A DNA stretch of 37,468 nt from Saprospirales bacterium (GCA_007695035.1 REEO01000015.1:1-37468), one strand, 5' to 3'; positions 1 to 7,313 are shown, numbered from the stretch's first letter. Notes: generated from the sequence alone by a model not told the origin. Translations and numbers: made by a program.

Positions 1-1
1 T

Positions 2-1408
2 CATTCTTCCGGATATAAAAAATATTTAGGGCTGACCTACAGATACATTGGAAGAGTATTTGAAGCCGAGGGTAACTACAGCGAAGCAGAAAAGTATTAT
101 GATTTGAGTGTGGCATTCGACATTGAAGAGAATAATCCTGATTTTCTCGGAGAGGGATATCTGGCATTGGCCAGGTTAAATAAAACTACAGGATTTTTTG
201 ATTCCAGCTACGAGTTAGCCCATAAGGCTCTGTCTAAATTCCGCGGCACGAGCGATACAACGGGCTTGATCAGGGCACATGAAACCCTTGCTTCAGTTTT
301 TGATGCCCGGGCTCAAATTGACAGTGCCTATTACTACTTGAAAGAAGGTATAGCTCTGCGTTCAGCTTTTAATGACGAAGAGAGAGTGAAAGAATTTCAG
401 GTTTTGGGCCTGAACGAGCAGTTGAGATTAAAGGAACTGGAGACCGAAAAGGTTTTACTCCAGAGCCGAATAAGAACGTATGGATTGGCTGCCGGAATCG
501 GAGTTTTGCTATTGATTAGTATGATTACTTACAGAAGCAATCTCAGACAAAAAAGAGATAAAGCCATTATTGAAGAATCCTACACAAACCTCAAAGCAGC
601 CCAGGATCAACTGGTCCAACAGGAAAAACTCGCCTCCCTCGGCCAGCTCACCGCAGGCATAGCCCACGAGATCAAGAACCCACTCAACTTTGTAAATAAT
701 TTTTCAGACCTATCGGTCGAACTCATTGATGAGGCTTTAGAAGTAGTACAGACACGGCACGCCGTGTCTCAAAAAGATGAAGGCCTGGATGACATCAAAG
801 ACCTTCTAAACACCGTAAAATCAAACCTGGAGAAAGTTCACCAACACGGCAATCGCGCTGATAGCATAGTAAAATCCATGCTGATGCACTCCCGCGGTGG
901 CAACGGCAAAATAGAACCCACAGATTTGAATGCTCTGATTAAGGAATATGTTAATCTGGCATTTCACGGAATGCGAGCCGGTAAAGGGGCCATCAACGTA
1001 AAAATCGATTTGGAACTTCAGGAGACCATTAAGGAAGTGACACTAAATACCGAGGACTTCAGCCGGGTGATTTTAAATCTCTGCAAAAATGCTTTTGATG
1101 CCATGCGTACTAAAGGTCTTATGCCGGAGAACAAAAACTACCAACCGGTTTTAACTGTGCGCACCTACAAAGACAATAAAAATATCGTACATCTGGAAAT
1201 TGAAGACAACGGCCCAGGTGTACCAAAAACCATTAGGGAAAAACTTTTTCAACCGTTTTTTACCACCAAAAAAGGCACCGAGGGCACCGGACTCGGTCTT
1301 AGCATCACCCACGACATCATCACCAGGCACCGGGGAACTATCAAAGTTATTTCAAAGGAAAACGCATTCACGCGCTTCCATATCCTTTTACCACAAAACC
1401 ATGAATAA
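2..1408 (+). CDS. Sensor histidine kinase with TPR input domain (5' truncated)
   Basis: The reading frame is open from the first bases of the window, so the start lies upstream. The visible part begins with tetratricopeptide-like helices (to about base 420), then a coiled segment, one membrane helix at about 478-535, and a kinase core. The core shows an H-box (GIAHEIKNPLNF, His codon at 664-666), an N-box (ILNLCKNAFDAM, near 1075), a G1 box (DNGPGVP, near 1205) and a G2 box (GTEGTGLGLS, near 1280). These are the full set for autophosphorylation and ATP binding. This layout is common in Bacteroidota kinases with periplasmic or cytoplasmic TPRs. The stop overlaps the next gene by 8 bases, so the two are translationally coupled and the downstream regulator is the likely partner. 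A 20-base imperfect palindrome lies in frame at 750-769, between the H- and N-boxes. Confidence 0.9.
   Translation, partial: HSSGYKKYLGLTYRYIGRVFEAEGNYSEAEKYYDLSVAFDIEENNPDFLGEGYLALARLNKTTGFFDSSYELAHKALSKFRGTSDTTGLIRAHETLASVFDARAQIDSAYYYLKEGIALRSAFNDEERVKEFQVLGLNEQLRLKELETEKVLLQSRIRTYGLAAGIGVLLLISMITYRSNLRQKRDKAIIEESYTNLKAAQDQLVQQEKLASLGQLTAGIAHEIKNPLNFVNNFSDLSVELIDEALEVVQTRHAVSQKDEGLDDIKDLLNTVKSNLEKVHQHGNRADSIVKSMLMHSRGGNGKIEPTDLNALIKEYVNLAFHGMRAGKGAINVKIDLELQETIKEVTLNTEDFSRVILNLCKNAFDAMRTKGLMPENKNYQPVLTVRTYKDNKNIVHLEIEDNGPGVPKTIREKLFQPFFTTKKGTEGTGLGLSITHDIITRHRGTIKVISKENAFTRFHILLPQNHE
750..769. repeat. Short palindrome inside the kinase coding region
   Basis: The bases AGACACGGC and GCCGTGTCT form 9-base arms around a 2-base centre. 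The palindrome is translated in frame (about QTRHAVSQ) in the linker between the phosphoacceptor helix and the ATPase domain. It may be an inserted palindromic repeat that the protein tolerates. Confidence 0.6.
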
Positions 1409-1784
1409 GATGAAAGTATTGGTAGTAGACGACGAAAAGGATGTAGAAATGCTCTTTCGTCAAAAATTCAGGAAAGAAGTAAAGAACCAGAACCTGGAGC
1501 TTGTCTTTGCCTTTTCGGGACAGGAAGCCCTTGATTTATTGGAAAAAACCAAACCGCCGGAAGTAATGTATATTTTTTCTGATATCAATATGCCGGGAAT
1601 GACCGGACTGGAATTGCTCGACGAGGTAAAAGCCCGCTTCCCGCAAATTAAAATCAGTATGATTTCTGCCTATGGCGATGCTGAAAACTACAACAAGGCC
1701 ATCGATTCCGGAGCGAAAGAATTCTTTACCAAACCCATTGATTTTGCTTCGTTAAAAAATGAAATCAGCAGTTTGTTAACCTAA
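1401..1784 (+). CDS. Single-domain response regulator (CheY-like)
   Basis: This 127-residue protein is a stand-alone receiver domain. It has the acidic pair D10-D11, the phosphoacceptor D61 (in SDINMPGM), a conserved S/T at S89 and the switch lysine K111 (FFTKPID). There is no output domain, so it probably passes phosphate on or acts through protein contacts. The ATG at 1401 was chosen because it starts the domain correctly and overlaps the kinase stop by 8 bases. A longer frame upstream only runs through the kinase gene in another phase. The next gene starts 12 bases after the stop and carries a similar receiver, so the three genes look like one operon and signalling chain. Confidence 0.93.
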   Translation: MNKMKVLVVDDEKDVEMLFRQKFRKEVKNQNLELVFAFSGQEALDLLEKTKPPEVMYIFSDINMPGMTGLELLDEVKARFPQIKISMISAYGDAENYNKAIDSGAKEFFTKPIDFASLKNEISSLLT

Positions 1785-1796
1785 AACATCAATCTC

Positions 1797-2840
1797 ATGA
1801 AGACCAAAATACTGGTAGTCGATGATGAAGAAGACTTAAAAGTCCTGATTAAACAGCGGTTTAGGAAGAAAATACGCACGGAGGAGTACGACTTCGTCTT
1901 CGCCGAAAATGGCCGGTATGCACTGGAGCAATTGAAAGCGCATCCGGATGTAAATCTGGTTTTGAGCGACATCAATATGCCTGAAATGGATGGACTTACT
2001 CTGCTTTCAAAACTCAATGAGCAAAACCACCTGCTGAAATCGGTAATTGTCTCGGCCTACGGCGATATGGAAAACATTCGAACGGCCATGAATCGGGGCG
2101 CTTTTGACTTTATTACCAAACCCATTGATTTTAAGGACCTGGAAGTGACTATCGAAAAAACCATCGCGCACATAGCAATACTAAAAAAGACCATGCAGGC
2201 TGTGAAGGAAAACAATATCCTTCGGATGTACGTAGATGAAACCGTGCTCAACTTCATGGGCAGCCGCGAGTACGAATCCAGTTTGATGGCCAACGAAACC
2301 ATTGAAGGTACCGTCATGTTTATCGACGTCTGCGGTTTTACCAAAATTAGCGAAACCGCCAGCCCCGATGTGGTGGTAAAAATGATCAACACCTATTTTG
2401 ACTGCATGGTAAAAGAAATCCTGGACCAAGATGGTTTTATAGACAAATTCATCGGAGATGCCATTATGGCTGTTTTTAGGGGTGATTACCACCTCGATCG
2501 GGCTTTGGATGCAGCCCTGGCAGTGCGCAATTCTATCAATGCACTCCCAGCCTCTGATGATGAAATAGAGTTTAACCCCAAAGTATCCATCGGCATAAAA
2601 AGTGGGGAGATGGTTTCCGGAAATATCGGTTCGGTAAACCTAAAGAGGTTGGATTACACCGTAATAGGCGACACGGTCAATACAGCCGCGCGCATTCAGG
2701 AAGCCGCCTCCCAAAACCAGATTTTAATTTCTGAAGAATGCTACGAAAGCATAAAAGAATCGTTCAAATGTAACAGGCTGGAATCCATCAGGATGAAAAA
2801 CAAATCCGCCCCTTTGGTGGTGTATGAGGTGATTGAATAG
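1797..2840 (+). CDS. Response regulator with class III adenylate cyclase output
   Basis: The 347-residue protein has an N-terminal receiver (D9/D10 acidic pair, phosphoacceptor D58, lysine in ITKPID near 108), a helical linker at about 112-165, and a class III nucleotidyl cyclase domain from about 168 to the end. The catalytic set looks complete: metal-binding D177 (FIDVCGF) and D221 (FIGDAIMAVF), adenine-selecting K217 and D286, and transition-state N295 and R299 (NTAARI). K plus D at the purine sites fits ATP rather than GTP, so the product is inferred to be cAMP. It follows the kinase and the single-domain regulator closely and is probably controlled by phosphorylation of D58. No membrane segment is visible, so it should be cytoplasmic. 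Confidence 0.93.
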   Translation: MKTKILVVDDEEDLKVLIKQRFRKKIRTEEYDFVFAENGRYALEQLKAHPDVNLVLSDINMPEMDGLTLLSKLNEQNHLLKSVIVSAYGDMENIRTAMNRGAFDFITKPIDFKDLEVTIEKTIAHIAILKKTMQAVKENNILRMYVDETVLNFMGSREYESSLMANETIEGTVMFIDVCGFTKISETASPDVVVKMINTYFDCMVKEILDQDGFIDKFIGDAIMAVFRGDYHLDRALDAALAVRNSINALPASDDEIEFNPKVSIGIKSGEMVSGNIGSVNLKRLDYTVIGDTVNTAARIQEAASQNQILISEECYESIKESFKCNRLESIRMKNKSAPLVVYEVIE

Positions 2841-3164
2841 GATTTGGGTAATGGGGCAAGTGCAATAGAACAAAATTTGACGGATCTACACTCCAGGTAC
2901 TAAATACAAGGCGTCTAATCATAATTAAAGCCCAGCCTCTACCTCCGTTTGGTCGTTTTTGCTCCCATTACCAGATCAAGGAGAAATACCCTTCATTCCT
3001 ATTAATTCCACTTCCTCCAAAACCCACAAAACAGCACACTCCAAATGAAGGTCACTCACCATATTCCACCACATCCAAAAGATGCCTTCGGAACCAAAAT
3101 GACGAGGAGAATGTGTATTATTTGTGCCAAAAAATGTATCTTTATCAACAGAAAAAAAAGGACA
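2841..3164. other. Intergenic stretch between cyclase and antitoxin
   Basis: No convincing gene, RNA or repeat is seen in these 324 bases. A TATCTTTA box at 3137-3144, close to the Bacteroidota TAnnTTTG -7 element, lies 21 bases before the antitoxin ATG and is its likely promoter, though no well-spaced -33 TTTG is evident. Confidence 0.4.
3137..3144 (+). promoter_or_regulatory. Candidate -7 box for the antitoxin
   Basis: TATCTTTA matches seven of eight positions of the Bacteroidota TAnnTTTG element. It is 21 bases upstream of the ATG at 3165. Confidence 0.35.
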
Positions 3165-3416
3165 ATGGAGACAATTACCATTTCTTCACTTCGCGCAAGA
3201 ATGAAACACTACTTTGACAGGGTGAGTCAATCCAGGGAAGAGATCATTGTAAGGAGGAACAGCAATGAGGATGACGCAGTGGTTATCATGTCCATAAAGG
3301 AATACAATTCCCTCAAAGAGACCGAACACTTGCTTTCAACCCCGGCCAATAGAAAAAGGTTAGATCAGTCTATTAATGAACTGGAAAAAGGGGAAACTGT
3401 CAGAAGTCCTCTTTAA
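3165..3416 (+). CDS. Phd/YefM-family antitoxin, apparently without its toxin
   Basis: This 83-residue protein begins with the typical YefM/Phd pattern ([20 protein letters not shown]), followed by a stretch like '[19 protein letters not shown]' and an acidic C-terminal tail. Such proteins are DNA-binding antitoxins that repress their own promoter and neutralise a RelE/YoeB-type toxin with the disordered tail. The ATG at 3165 gives the family N-terminus; the frame extends upstream but that part is not family-like. No YoeB/RelE toxin follows. The next 300 bases hold only a broken reading frame and a palindrome. It may be an orphan antitoxin left after toxin loss, or an anti-addiction gene. Confidence 0.85.
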   Translation: METITISSLRARMKHYFDRVSQSREEIIVRRNSNEDDAVVIMSIKEYNSLKETEHLLSTPANRKRLDQSINELEKGETVRSPL

Positions 3417-3499
3417 TTCAATGTTGGTTGGATTGTGGGAAATTGGTCTAAAAGCTTACTGGGGGGGTATAACGAAACACCCATCGTCATTCAAATTGA

Positions 3500-3694
3500 A
3501 GGGATGAAATTGTTGAGGTATTCGCTCCCTATTTTGAGTTTCCCGGATTATTGGAAAAAGTTACCAAAACCCGGGCATCCTACGACCGAAAGCTCAAAAA
3601 ATGGCAGAAGGATGCGGATTTGTTGGGGGGGGTAGATCGGGAATTCATCAGTGCAGATGGTATAAAATTCACCAGGGGGGGATTGTGGAGGTAG
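3500..3694 (+). pseudogene. Gene fragment of unknown family, ended by a palindrome
   Basis: A 64-codon open stretch without a start codon follows the antitoxin. Its composition is protein-like (for example APYFEFPGLLEKVTKTR and SYDRKLKKWQKDADLL), with charged helices. It begins straight after a stop at 3497-3499, and its own stop lies inside the 48-bp palindrome at 3681-3728. Three runs of six to eight G lie at about 3461, 3625 and 3674 and could mark frameshifts. I do not recognise the family. It could be the remnant of the antitoxin's partner or of an unrelated cassette. Confidence 0.35.
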
Positions 3695-3728
3695 ATTCGC
3701 ACGGCCGTGCGAATCTACCTCCACAATC
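3681..3728. repeat. 48-bp perfect palindrome
   Basis: The sequence reads identically on both strands for 48 bases with no spacer. The centre is at 3704/3705 (CACGGCCGTG core) and the ends are GATTGTGGAG and CTCCACAATC. It would extrude as a cruciform or fold as a 24-bp RNA hairpin. It sits between decayed gene fragments and terminates one of them. It may be a mobile palindromic repeat, a bidirectional terminator without a T-tract, or an assembly-related inverted join. Confidence 0.9.
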
Positions 3729-3734
3729 ATTCAT

Positions 3735-3930
3735 TCCGTTCTGGGTACATGGAAATACCGGGACAAGGTGCCACCAAATTCTGCCTTTTTTGAAAGGGGT
3801 ATTCTCAGAATCTTGGAGATCCTGCCCCCCTTGATTGAAAAATCCGGGGCATGTTGACCACTTTGACATCACCCCTTCTGACAAAGAGCGTCTCTGTCAT
3901 GCTCATGCATGGTAAATCCAGGCCATTTTT
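3735..3930. other. Non-coding or decayed stretch
   Basis: Short frames here are unsupported by any recognisable motif. No RNA or further repeat was recognised. Confidence 0.3.
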
Positions 3931-4116
3931 TTAATCCTGGCTCATTGCTTGCAGGAATATGGGTTTGGGTAGGTGGGAATTCTTGGCCATTCTTTTTAAT
4001 CGGTGGTAAAATTTCAGGTCTATAAGCAGGCGGGCATCAAAAACTCCAACCTGTCCGATCGAACAAATGTATTTACATTGCTCAATCCTTTCATAGCTAA
4101 CGGTCCGTCCACCTGC
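3931..4116 (-). pseudogene. C-terminal gene remnant of unknown family
   Basis: On the minus strand, about 61 codons are open between a stop at 4117-4119 and a stop at 3931-3933, with no upstream start codon. The translation looks like a real protein tail (GRTVSYERIEQCKYICSIG, then VGVFDARLLIDLKFYHRLKR). It lies just 3' of the ParE-like toxin and in the same orientation. I do not recognise the family. It is probably the surviving end of a gene truncated by rearrangement in this island. Confidence 0.35.
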
Positions 4117-4142
4117 CTAAAGCTTCGTGTTGGGTAAAGTAC

Positions 4143-4442
4143 TTATTCTATATTTTTCGGATCTTGTCTATTGTCGAACAAATAATGAATTATCATCGTG
4201 TCATTGTATATTTCATAAAAGATGCTTACCTGTATACTCATTACAAATCTTCTAATTCCCTGTTTCAATGATGATTCAGACCCCAGAGTTGGAAACTTTT
4301 TAAGTAGATTAAGAGCCCGGGTTAATTTGTCCTTAAATGAGTCGGTCGTATTTGGCGACCATTCGCTTTCTAAATAGTTCAATATAGATTCAAGATTCTC
4401 AATGGCCTGGTCAGTCCATAAAACCTTAATTTCCGAGTCCAT
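4143..4442 (-). CDS. ParE/RelE-superfamily toxin
   Basis: This 99-residue protein has the ParE/RelE fold signature: an N-terminal strand plus helix pair (VLWTDQAIENLESILNYLES), a middle 'KKFPTLGSES', and the C-terminal strands 'RRFVMSIQVSIFYEIYND' and 'IIHYLFDNRQDP'. The last motif (LFDNRQDP) is common in plasmid-stabilisation toxins of this family. ParE members inhibit gyrase and RelE members cleave mRNA on the ribosome; which applies here cannot be told. The ATG overlaps the upstream antitoxin gene by 17 bases, as is usual for toxin-antitoxin operons. It lies in an island with other modules of the kind. Confidence 0.87.
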   Translation of the reverse strand: MDSEIKVLWTDQAIENLESILNYLESEWSPNTTDSFKDKLTRALNLLKKFPTLGSESSLKQGIRRFVMSIQVSIFYEIYNDTMIIHYLFDNRQDPKNIE

Positions 4443-4659
4443 ATTTTCTTGCTACGTCTTCGTGTAAGGTTAATCGATTTTTCTCTTTGTCTTCAATGCT
4501 CTGGTTTATTCCTTTTTTCACGTGTTCCGGTAATTCGTCCCACCAATCCTTGTCCGATGTCTCAGACTCCATTACCATTTTGAGGTACTGAATCGTTTCT
4601 TCATCCTCAAGGCGGGTCAGCCATTCAATTAGCTCTAATTTCATTGCTTCATGTGCCAT
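4426..4659 (-). CDS. Antitoxin of the ParE-like module
   Basis: The 77-residue acidic protein starts with a helix (MKLELIEWLTRLEDEETIQYL) and ends in a segment (KNRLTLHEDVARKYGL) resembling the toxin-binding tail of small 'addiction module component' antitoxins. The middle part (WWDELPEHVKKGINQSIEDK) is typical of that group. It precedes and overlaps the toxin gene, which supports the pairing. About 140 bases upstream the DNA carries a decayed copy of the tail of the recombinase gene found at 6127, so the module lies directly downstream of a recombination junction. Confidence 0.82.
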   Translation of the reverse strand: MAHEAMKLELIEWLTRLEDEETIQYLKMVMESETSDKDWWDELPEHVKKGINQSIEDKEKNRLTLHEDVARKYGLGN

Positions 4660-4798
4660 ATAGAAATATTTCTTCCAAACTTTGCCAATTTTTAACGAAT
4701 GACAATGTCAATTAGTTCTTATTGGATTAAGGCCATTCAATTTTTACCCTTACCAACAATCATTCGCACAATCCCCCAACGTCAGCCCCTCTTAAAGG

Positions 4799-4883
4799 CA
4801 AGACCAGGAATTTCATACCCAAAACTAACAATTTTCTATCAATTCCCAGGGACTTTTTAAGAGGCTTTATTGGAATCTTCCAG
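4799..4883 (-). pseudogene. Decayed copy of the recombinase 3' end and its flank
   Basis: About 85 bases match 6101-6183 at roughly three quarters identity by eye, with one or two small gaps. The match covers the last 19 or so codons of the recombinase and about 30 bases past its stop. Both copies then diverge abruptly right after a shared CTTGCC (minus strand; plus-strand ggcaag at 4797-4802 and 6099-6104). The copy here has stops and indels, so it no longer codes. It shows that a second recombinase gene or a duplicated 3' flank once lay here, and each copy abuts a toxin-antitoxin operon. Confidence 0.7.
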
Positions 4884-4904
4884 GGGTGGTGGAATATTCG
4901 CAGT

Positions 4905-5297
4905 CTATCCAACTTCACTTGTATTCGACTGAACAAGGAGCTGGAATCCTCCATAAACCATTCTTTCAGCATCAAAAATCAACCTATGGGGATCGCTCAA
5001 CGGGGCAACTAATTCAGCCATTCTTGAATCAGTGGGAACTTGCTTGTTTGCTTTATCACGAACCTCTTTGGAAGGGAAAATAACCCAACCAAAAATTATT
5101 ACTTCACCTTCCTTCAAATCCACTAATTCAATGAATGACCTTGTACCCTCCAATTTCAGGTCTTCTCCGACATACTCAAAATATGCAAGTGCTCCATATT
5201 CCTTCCAAATGTCAGCTACTTTTTCAGCCAAACCCTTGTATTCGGTCAGGTGAATTCGCGGAATTGGGAATACAAACCCATCTATGTAATTTGCCAT
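4905..5297 (-). CDS. DUF1428 family protein (YbaA-like)
   Basis: The 130-residue protein matches the DUF1428/YbaA family by N-terminus (YIDGFVFPIPRI), the 'FGWVIFPSKEVRDKANKQV' block, 'DSRMAELV' and the closing 'MVYGGFQLLV'. The function is unknown; the fold is a ferredoxin-like dimer related to ABM-type domains. Known members end shortly after the GGF motif, so the final seven residues (SNTSEVG) may be read-through into flanking DNA, where the family-like part is joined to the decayed recombinase tail. It stands alone between an attC-like hairpin upstream and that recombinase remnant downstream, as expected of a captured single-gene cassette. Confidence 0.87.
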   Translation of the reverse strand: MANYIDGFVFPIPRIHLTEYKGLAEKVADIWKEYGALAYFEYVGEDLKLEGTRSFIELVDLKEGEVIIFGWVIFPSKEVRDKANKQVPTDSRMAELVAPLSDPHRLIFDAERMVYGGFQLLVQSNTSEVG

Positions 5298-5352
5298 AGC
5301 ATCAATTATTCTATTAAATTCTTTGTTAGTTTTTCGGCAACTGCACCGTTCC

Positions 5353-5467
5353 TGGTATAGCCACAGTAGCGGATTTGCGAACTGCTCACCTGTCCACCCC
5401 TACAAAAATCCACGCGTAGCAGCGAACCCAAAACTACCACCAATCCCTGCTATTGTTGGCTATACCA
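5353..5467. repeat. attC-like imperfect hairpin
   Basis: The ends are perfect 11-base inverted repeats (TGGTATAGCCA at 5353-5363, TGGCTATACCA at 5457-5467). The pairing continues inward with single unpaired bases (AGTAGCGGATT against AATCCCTGCTATTG), giving a stem of about 25 bp interrupted by bulges. Total length is 115 bases. It lies between the MazF stop (16 bases away) and the DUF1428 start (55 bases away). Size, bulged stem and position between single-gene or TA units resemble integron attC sites, though a clean GTTRRRY/RYYYAAC core was not found. No other complete copy was seen in the window. Confidence 0.6.
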
Positions 5468-5483
5468 TGTTGGTGAAGCGTAA

Positions 5484-5831
5484 TTATTCACTGTCAATGG
5501 ATAAGACCTTCGCAAGTCCAATTCTGATTTCTTCCAAAATTGTCTCGGAAACTGTCCCTATTTGTTTTATAAATCTCTCCTGCGAAACTGACCGGACTTG
5601 AAAACTGTCTGCCGCAGAAACCTTAGTTAATCCATTCTTTTTGTCTGGATCCAACTTTGTCATCCAGGGAGCTGTTCCGTATCTGTCTTTCCAGTCTGTT
5701 ATCGGCACTATGATTTTCAACGGTAATTTCCCCAGTGCGTTGTCATTCACTATTATCGCTGGGCTCGTCTTTTTTACCTCAGCTCCCACAGTCGGGTCAA
5801 GATTAATCAGCCAGATTTCACCTTGCTTCAT
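5484..5831 (-). CDS. MazF/PemK-family endoribonuclease toxin
   Basis: The protein begins MKQGEIWLINLDPTVGAEVKK, the hallmark N-terminus of MazF/PemK, and continues with 'SPAIIVNDNALG', 'IIVPITDW' and 'VSAADSFQVRSVSQERF'. The last corresponds to the family's conserved 'D(Q/S)...R..(S/D)..R' segment. It should be a ribonuclease that cuts mRNA at short motifs when its antitoxin is degraded. The ATG at 5831 was chosen over an upstream in-frame start because it gives the family N-terminus; it overlaps the antitoxin stop by 14 bases. Length (115 residues) is normal and no damage is visible, so the toxin is probably active. Confidence 0.92.
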   Translation of the reverse strand: MKQGEIWLINLDPTVGAEVKKTSPAIIVNDNALGKLPLKIIVPITDWKDRYGTAPWMTKLDPDKKNGLTKVSAADSFQVRSVSQERFIKQIGTVSETILEEIRIGLAKVLSIDSE

Positions 5832-6030
5832 AGAAGTTTTCAAAGTCAAGGTTGGTAAATGTTGTAAGTTCTTTGTCCTTGAGGTAGTCTTCGTACAAAT
5901 CGACTGCCGCCTTTTTCATCTGGCTTTCTTCTACCTGCTTGCGGATCAGGTGCATTGAACGCTCAATAACATAAATCCGCTTCCTAACAGGTAGTTTCTG
6001 TATTTCTTTTATGAGTTCTTTAGTTTTCAT
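5818..6030 (-). CDS. Antitoxin of the MazF module
   Basis: The 70-residue protein is helical and charged (MKTKELIKEIQKLPVRKRIY, then HLIRKQVEESQMKKAAVDLY) and ends with an acidic, phenylalanine-rich tail (FTNLDFENFYEAR). The tail resembles MazE-type toxin-binding tails. Small Bacteroidota antitoxins of this form regularly sit directly upstream of MazF. The assignment rests mainly on the overlap with the toxin gene. Its start is about 70 bases from the end of the recombinase homology block (CTTGCC junction). Confidence 0.8.
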   Translation of the reverse strand: MKTKELIKEIQKLPVRKRIYVIERSMHLIRKQVEESQMKKAAVDLYEDYLKDKELTTFTNLDFENFYEAR

Positions 6031-6126
6031 CTGCTAATAATTTGATTAAACAGGTCAGATGCAGCTTGTATACTCTCGCCATGTCCAAACGGCTCGATGG
6101 CAAGTACAAGTATTTCATACCCAAAG

Positions 6127-7296
6127 CTAACCATTTTCCATCAAATCCAATGGGCTTTTCAAAACTTTATTGGAAATTTCCAGTACATGAGTGTATATCT
6201 GGGTGGTTTTGGGACTGGAGTGGCCCAACATCACCTGCACCTGGCGTAAATTCATACCGTTTTGTAAGCAGTGGGTAGCAAAGGAATGGCGCAATGTATG
6301 TAAGGTAGCCCAGGGATTGATATCGGACTTTTCAGCTGCTTTGCGAAATACTTGCTGAAGACTACGAGCAGTGTACTGTCCACCATCTTGCCCTTCAAAC
6401 AACCAATATGCCGGACGATATTGTTTATAATATTTTCGCAGGAGGACCAGCAGCTTTTCTGATAGTACTGTCCTTCTATCTTTTTTGCCTTTGGCGCCTT
6501 TTATAAAAATATAGCCCTGATCTGATTGAATGTCTCTTATCCTCAGTTTGAGCAATTCTCCGGACCTAAGACCTGCACTGTAGATGAGATAAAGCATAGC
6601 CTTGTGTTTGATGTTTTTCGGGGTATTGATGAGCCGGTGTACTTCCTGCATAGATAAAACATTGGGAAGCTCTTAAGCTCGTTTCGGACGTTGTATATCG
6701 TAGAATTCTCTCGGCTTTCCCAACACCTTTTCGTAATAAAATTTTATGGCATTGATCAACTGATTCTGTTTGGTACTTGAGATTTTGTGTTTGGAAATTA
6801 GCATGGCCACAAAGGATTCGATCTCCTCTTTATGGATGGATTTGAAGTCCCGTCCATCGAAATAGCTAAAGAATTGAACTAGCTCATTGCGATAGTTTTT
6901 CAGTGTATTCCTACTATAGCCCTTGAGAATAATGCATTGTTCAAACTTTTCAAGAGCCTCTTCTGTTTCTGTTCCCAACTTTTGCGCAGGGATTGGGATC
7001 TTGTTGGTTTTTGGTGACTCAATGGAGACACCGGATCCCAGGATGCCCTTCAGTTCCTCCAGGTTTTCCCTGGTATTTACAATACTCCAAAGCTTTTGAC
7101 CCGGGTGGTAAAAACTGGTGTTCATCTTTTTCACGGCCTCTCTTATTTCTATAGCCGAGTAGGGGATGAAGAATTTGATTCGTTGAGCTTTAGCGGATGG
7201 CCGGTAAATAACTGGGTTTTGATTCACGATATTTGATTGAGGTGATTGGATCTGATGGTCGACAAATGTAAAGGTATTTATATCGCTGTATTTCAA
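6127..7296 (-). pseudogene. Tyrosine recombinase split by one in-frame TAA
   Basis: The N-terminal part (6673-7296, 207 codons) has a family-specific extension (IREAVKKMNTSFYHPGQKLW) and a SAM-like core-binding domain (ILKGYSRNTLKNYRNELVQF). A single TAA at 6673-6675 follows 'RPKRA'. The same frame goes on with 'ELPNVLSMQEVHRL' into the catalytic domain (to 6127). That domain has R in GLRSGE, HxxR in HTLRHSFATH, the LGHSSPKTTQ motif and Y in IYTHV. All catalytic positions are intact. The stop falls exactly at the linker between the two domains; a CAG/ATG at 6651 could restart translation of the catalytic half. The first codon appears to be TTG. The motifs fit chromosomal Bacteroidota integrases rather than classical IntI. 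Iterons lie 18-70 bases upstream. Confidence 0.88.
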
Positions 7297-7313
7297 TATT
7301 TTGCGGGTTTAAA

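Noticed and set aside
3669-3884. Minus-strand frame across the 48-base palindrome
   Set aside because: The same peptide appears on both strands because of the palindrome, and nothing else supports coding.
6127-7296. Classical integron integrase IntI
   Set aside because: The catalytic region between the core lysine area and HxxR reads like ordinary Bacteroidota integrases, and I could not see the extra helix typical of IntI, so only an integron-like label is used.
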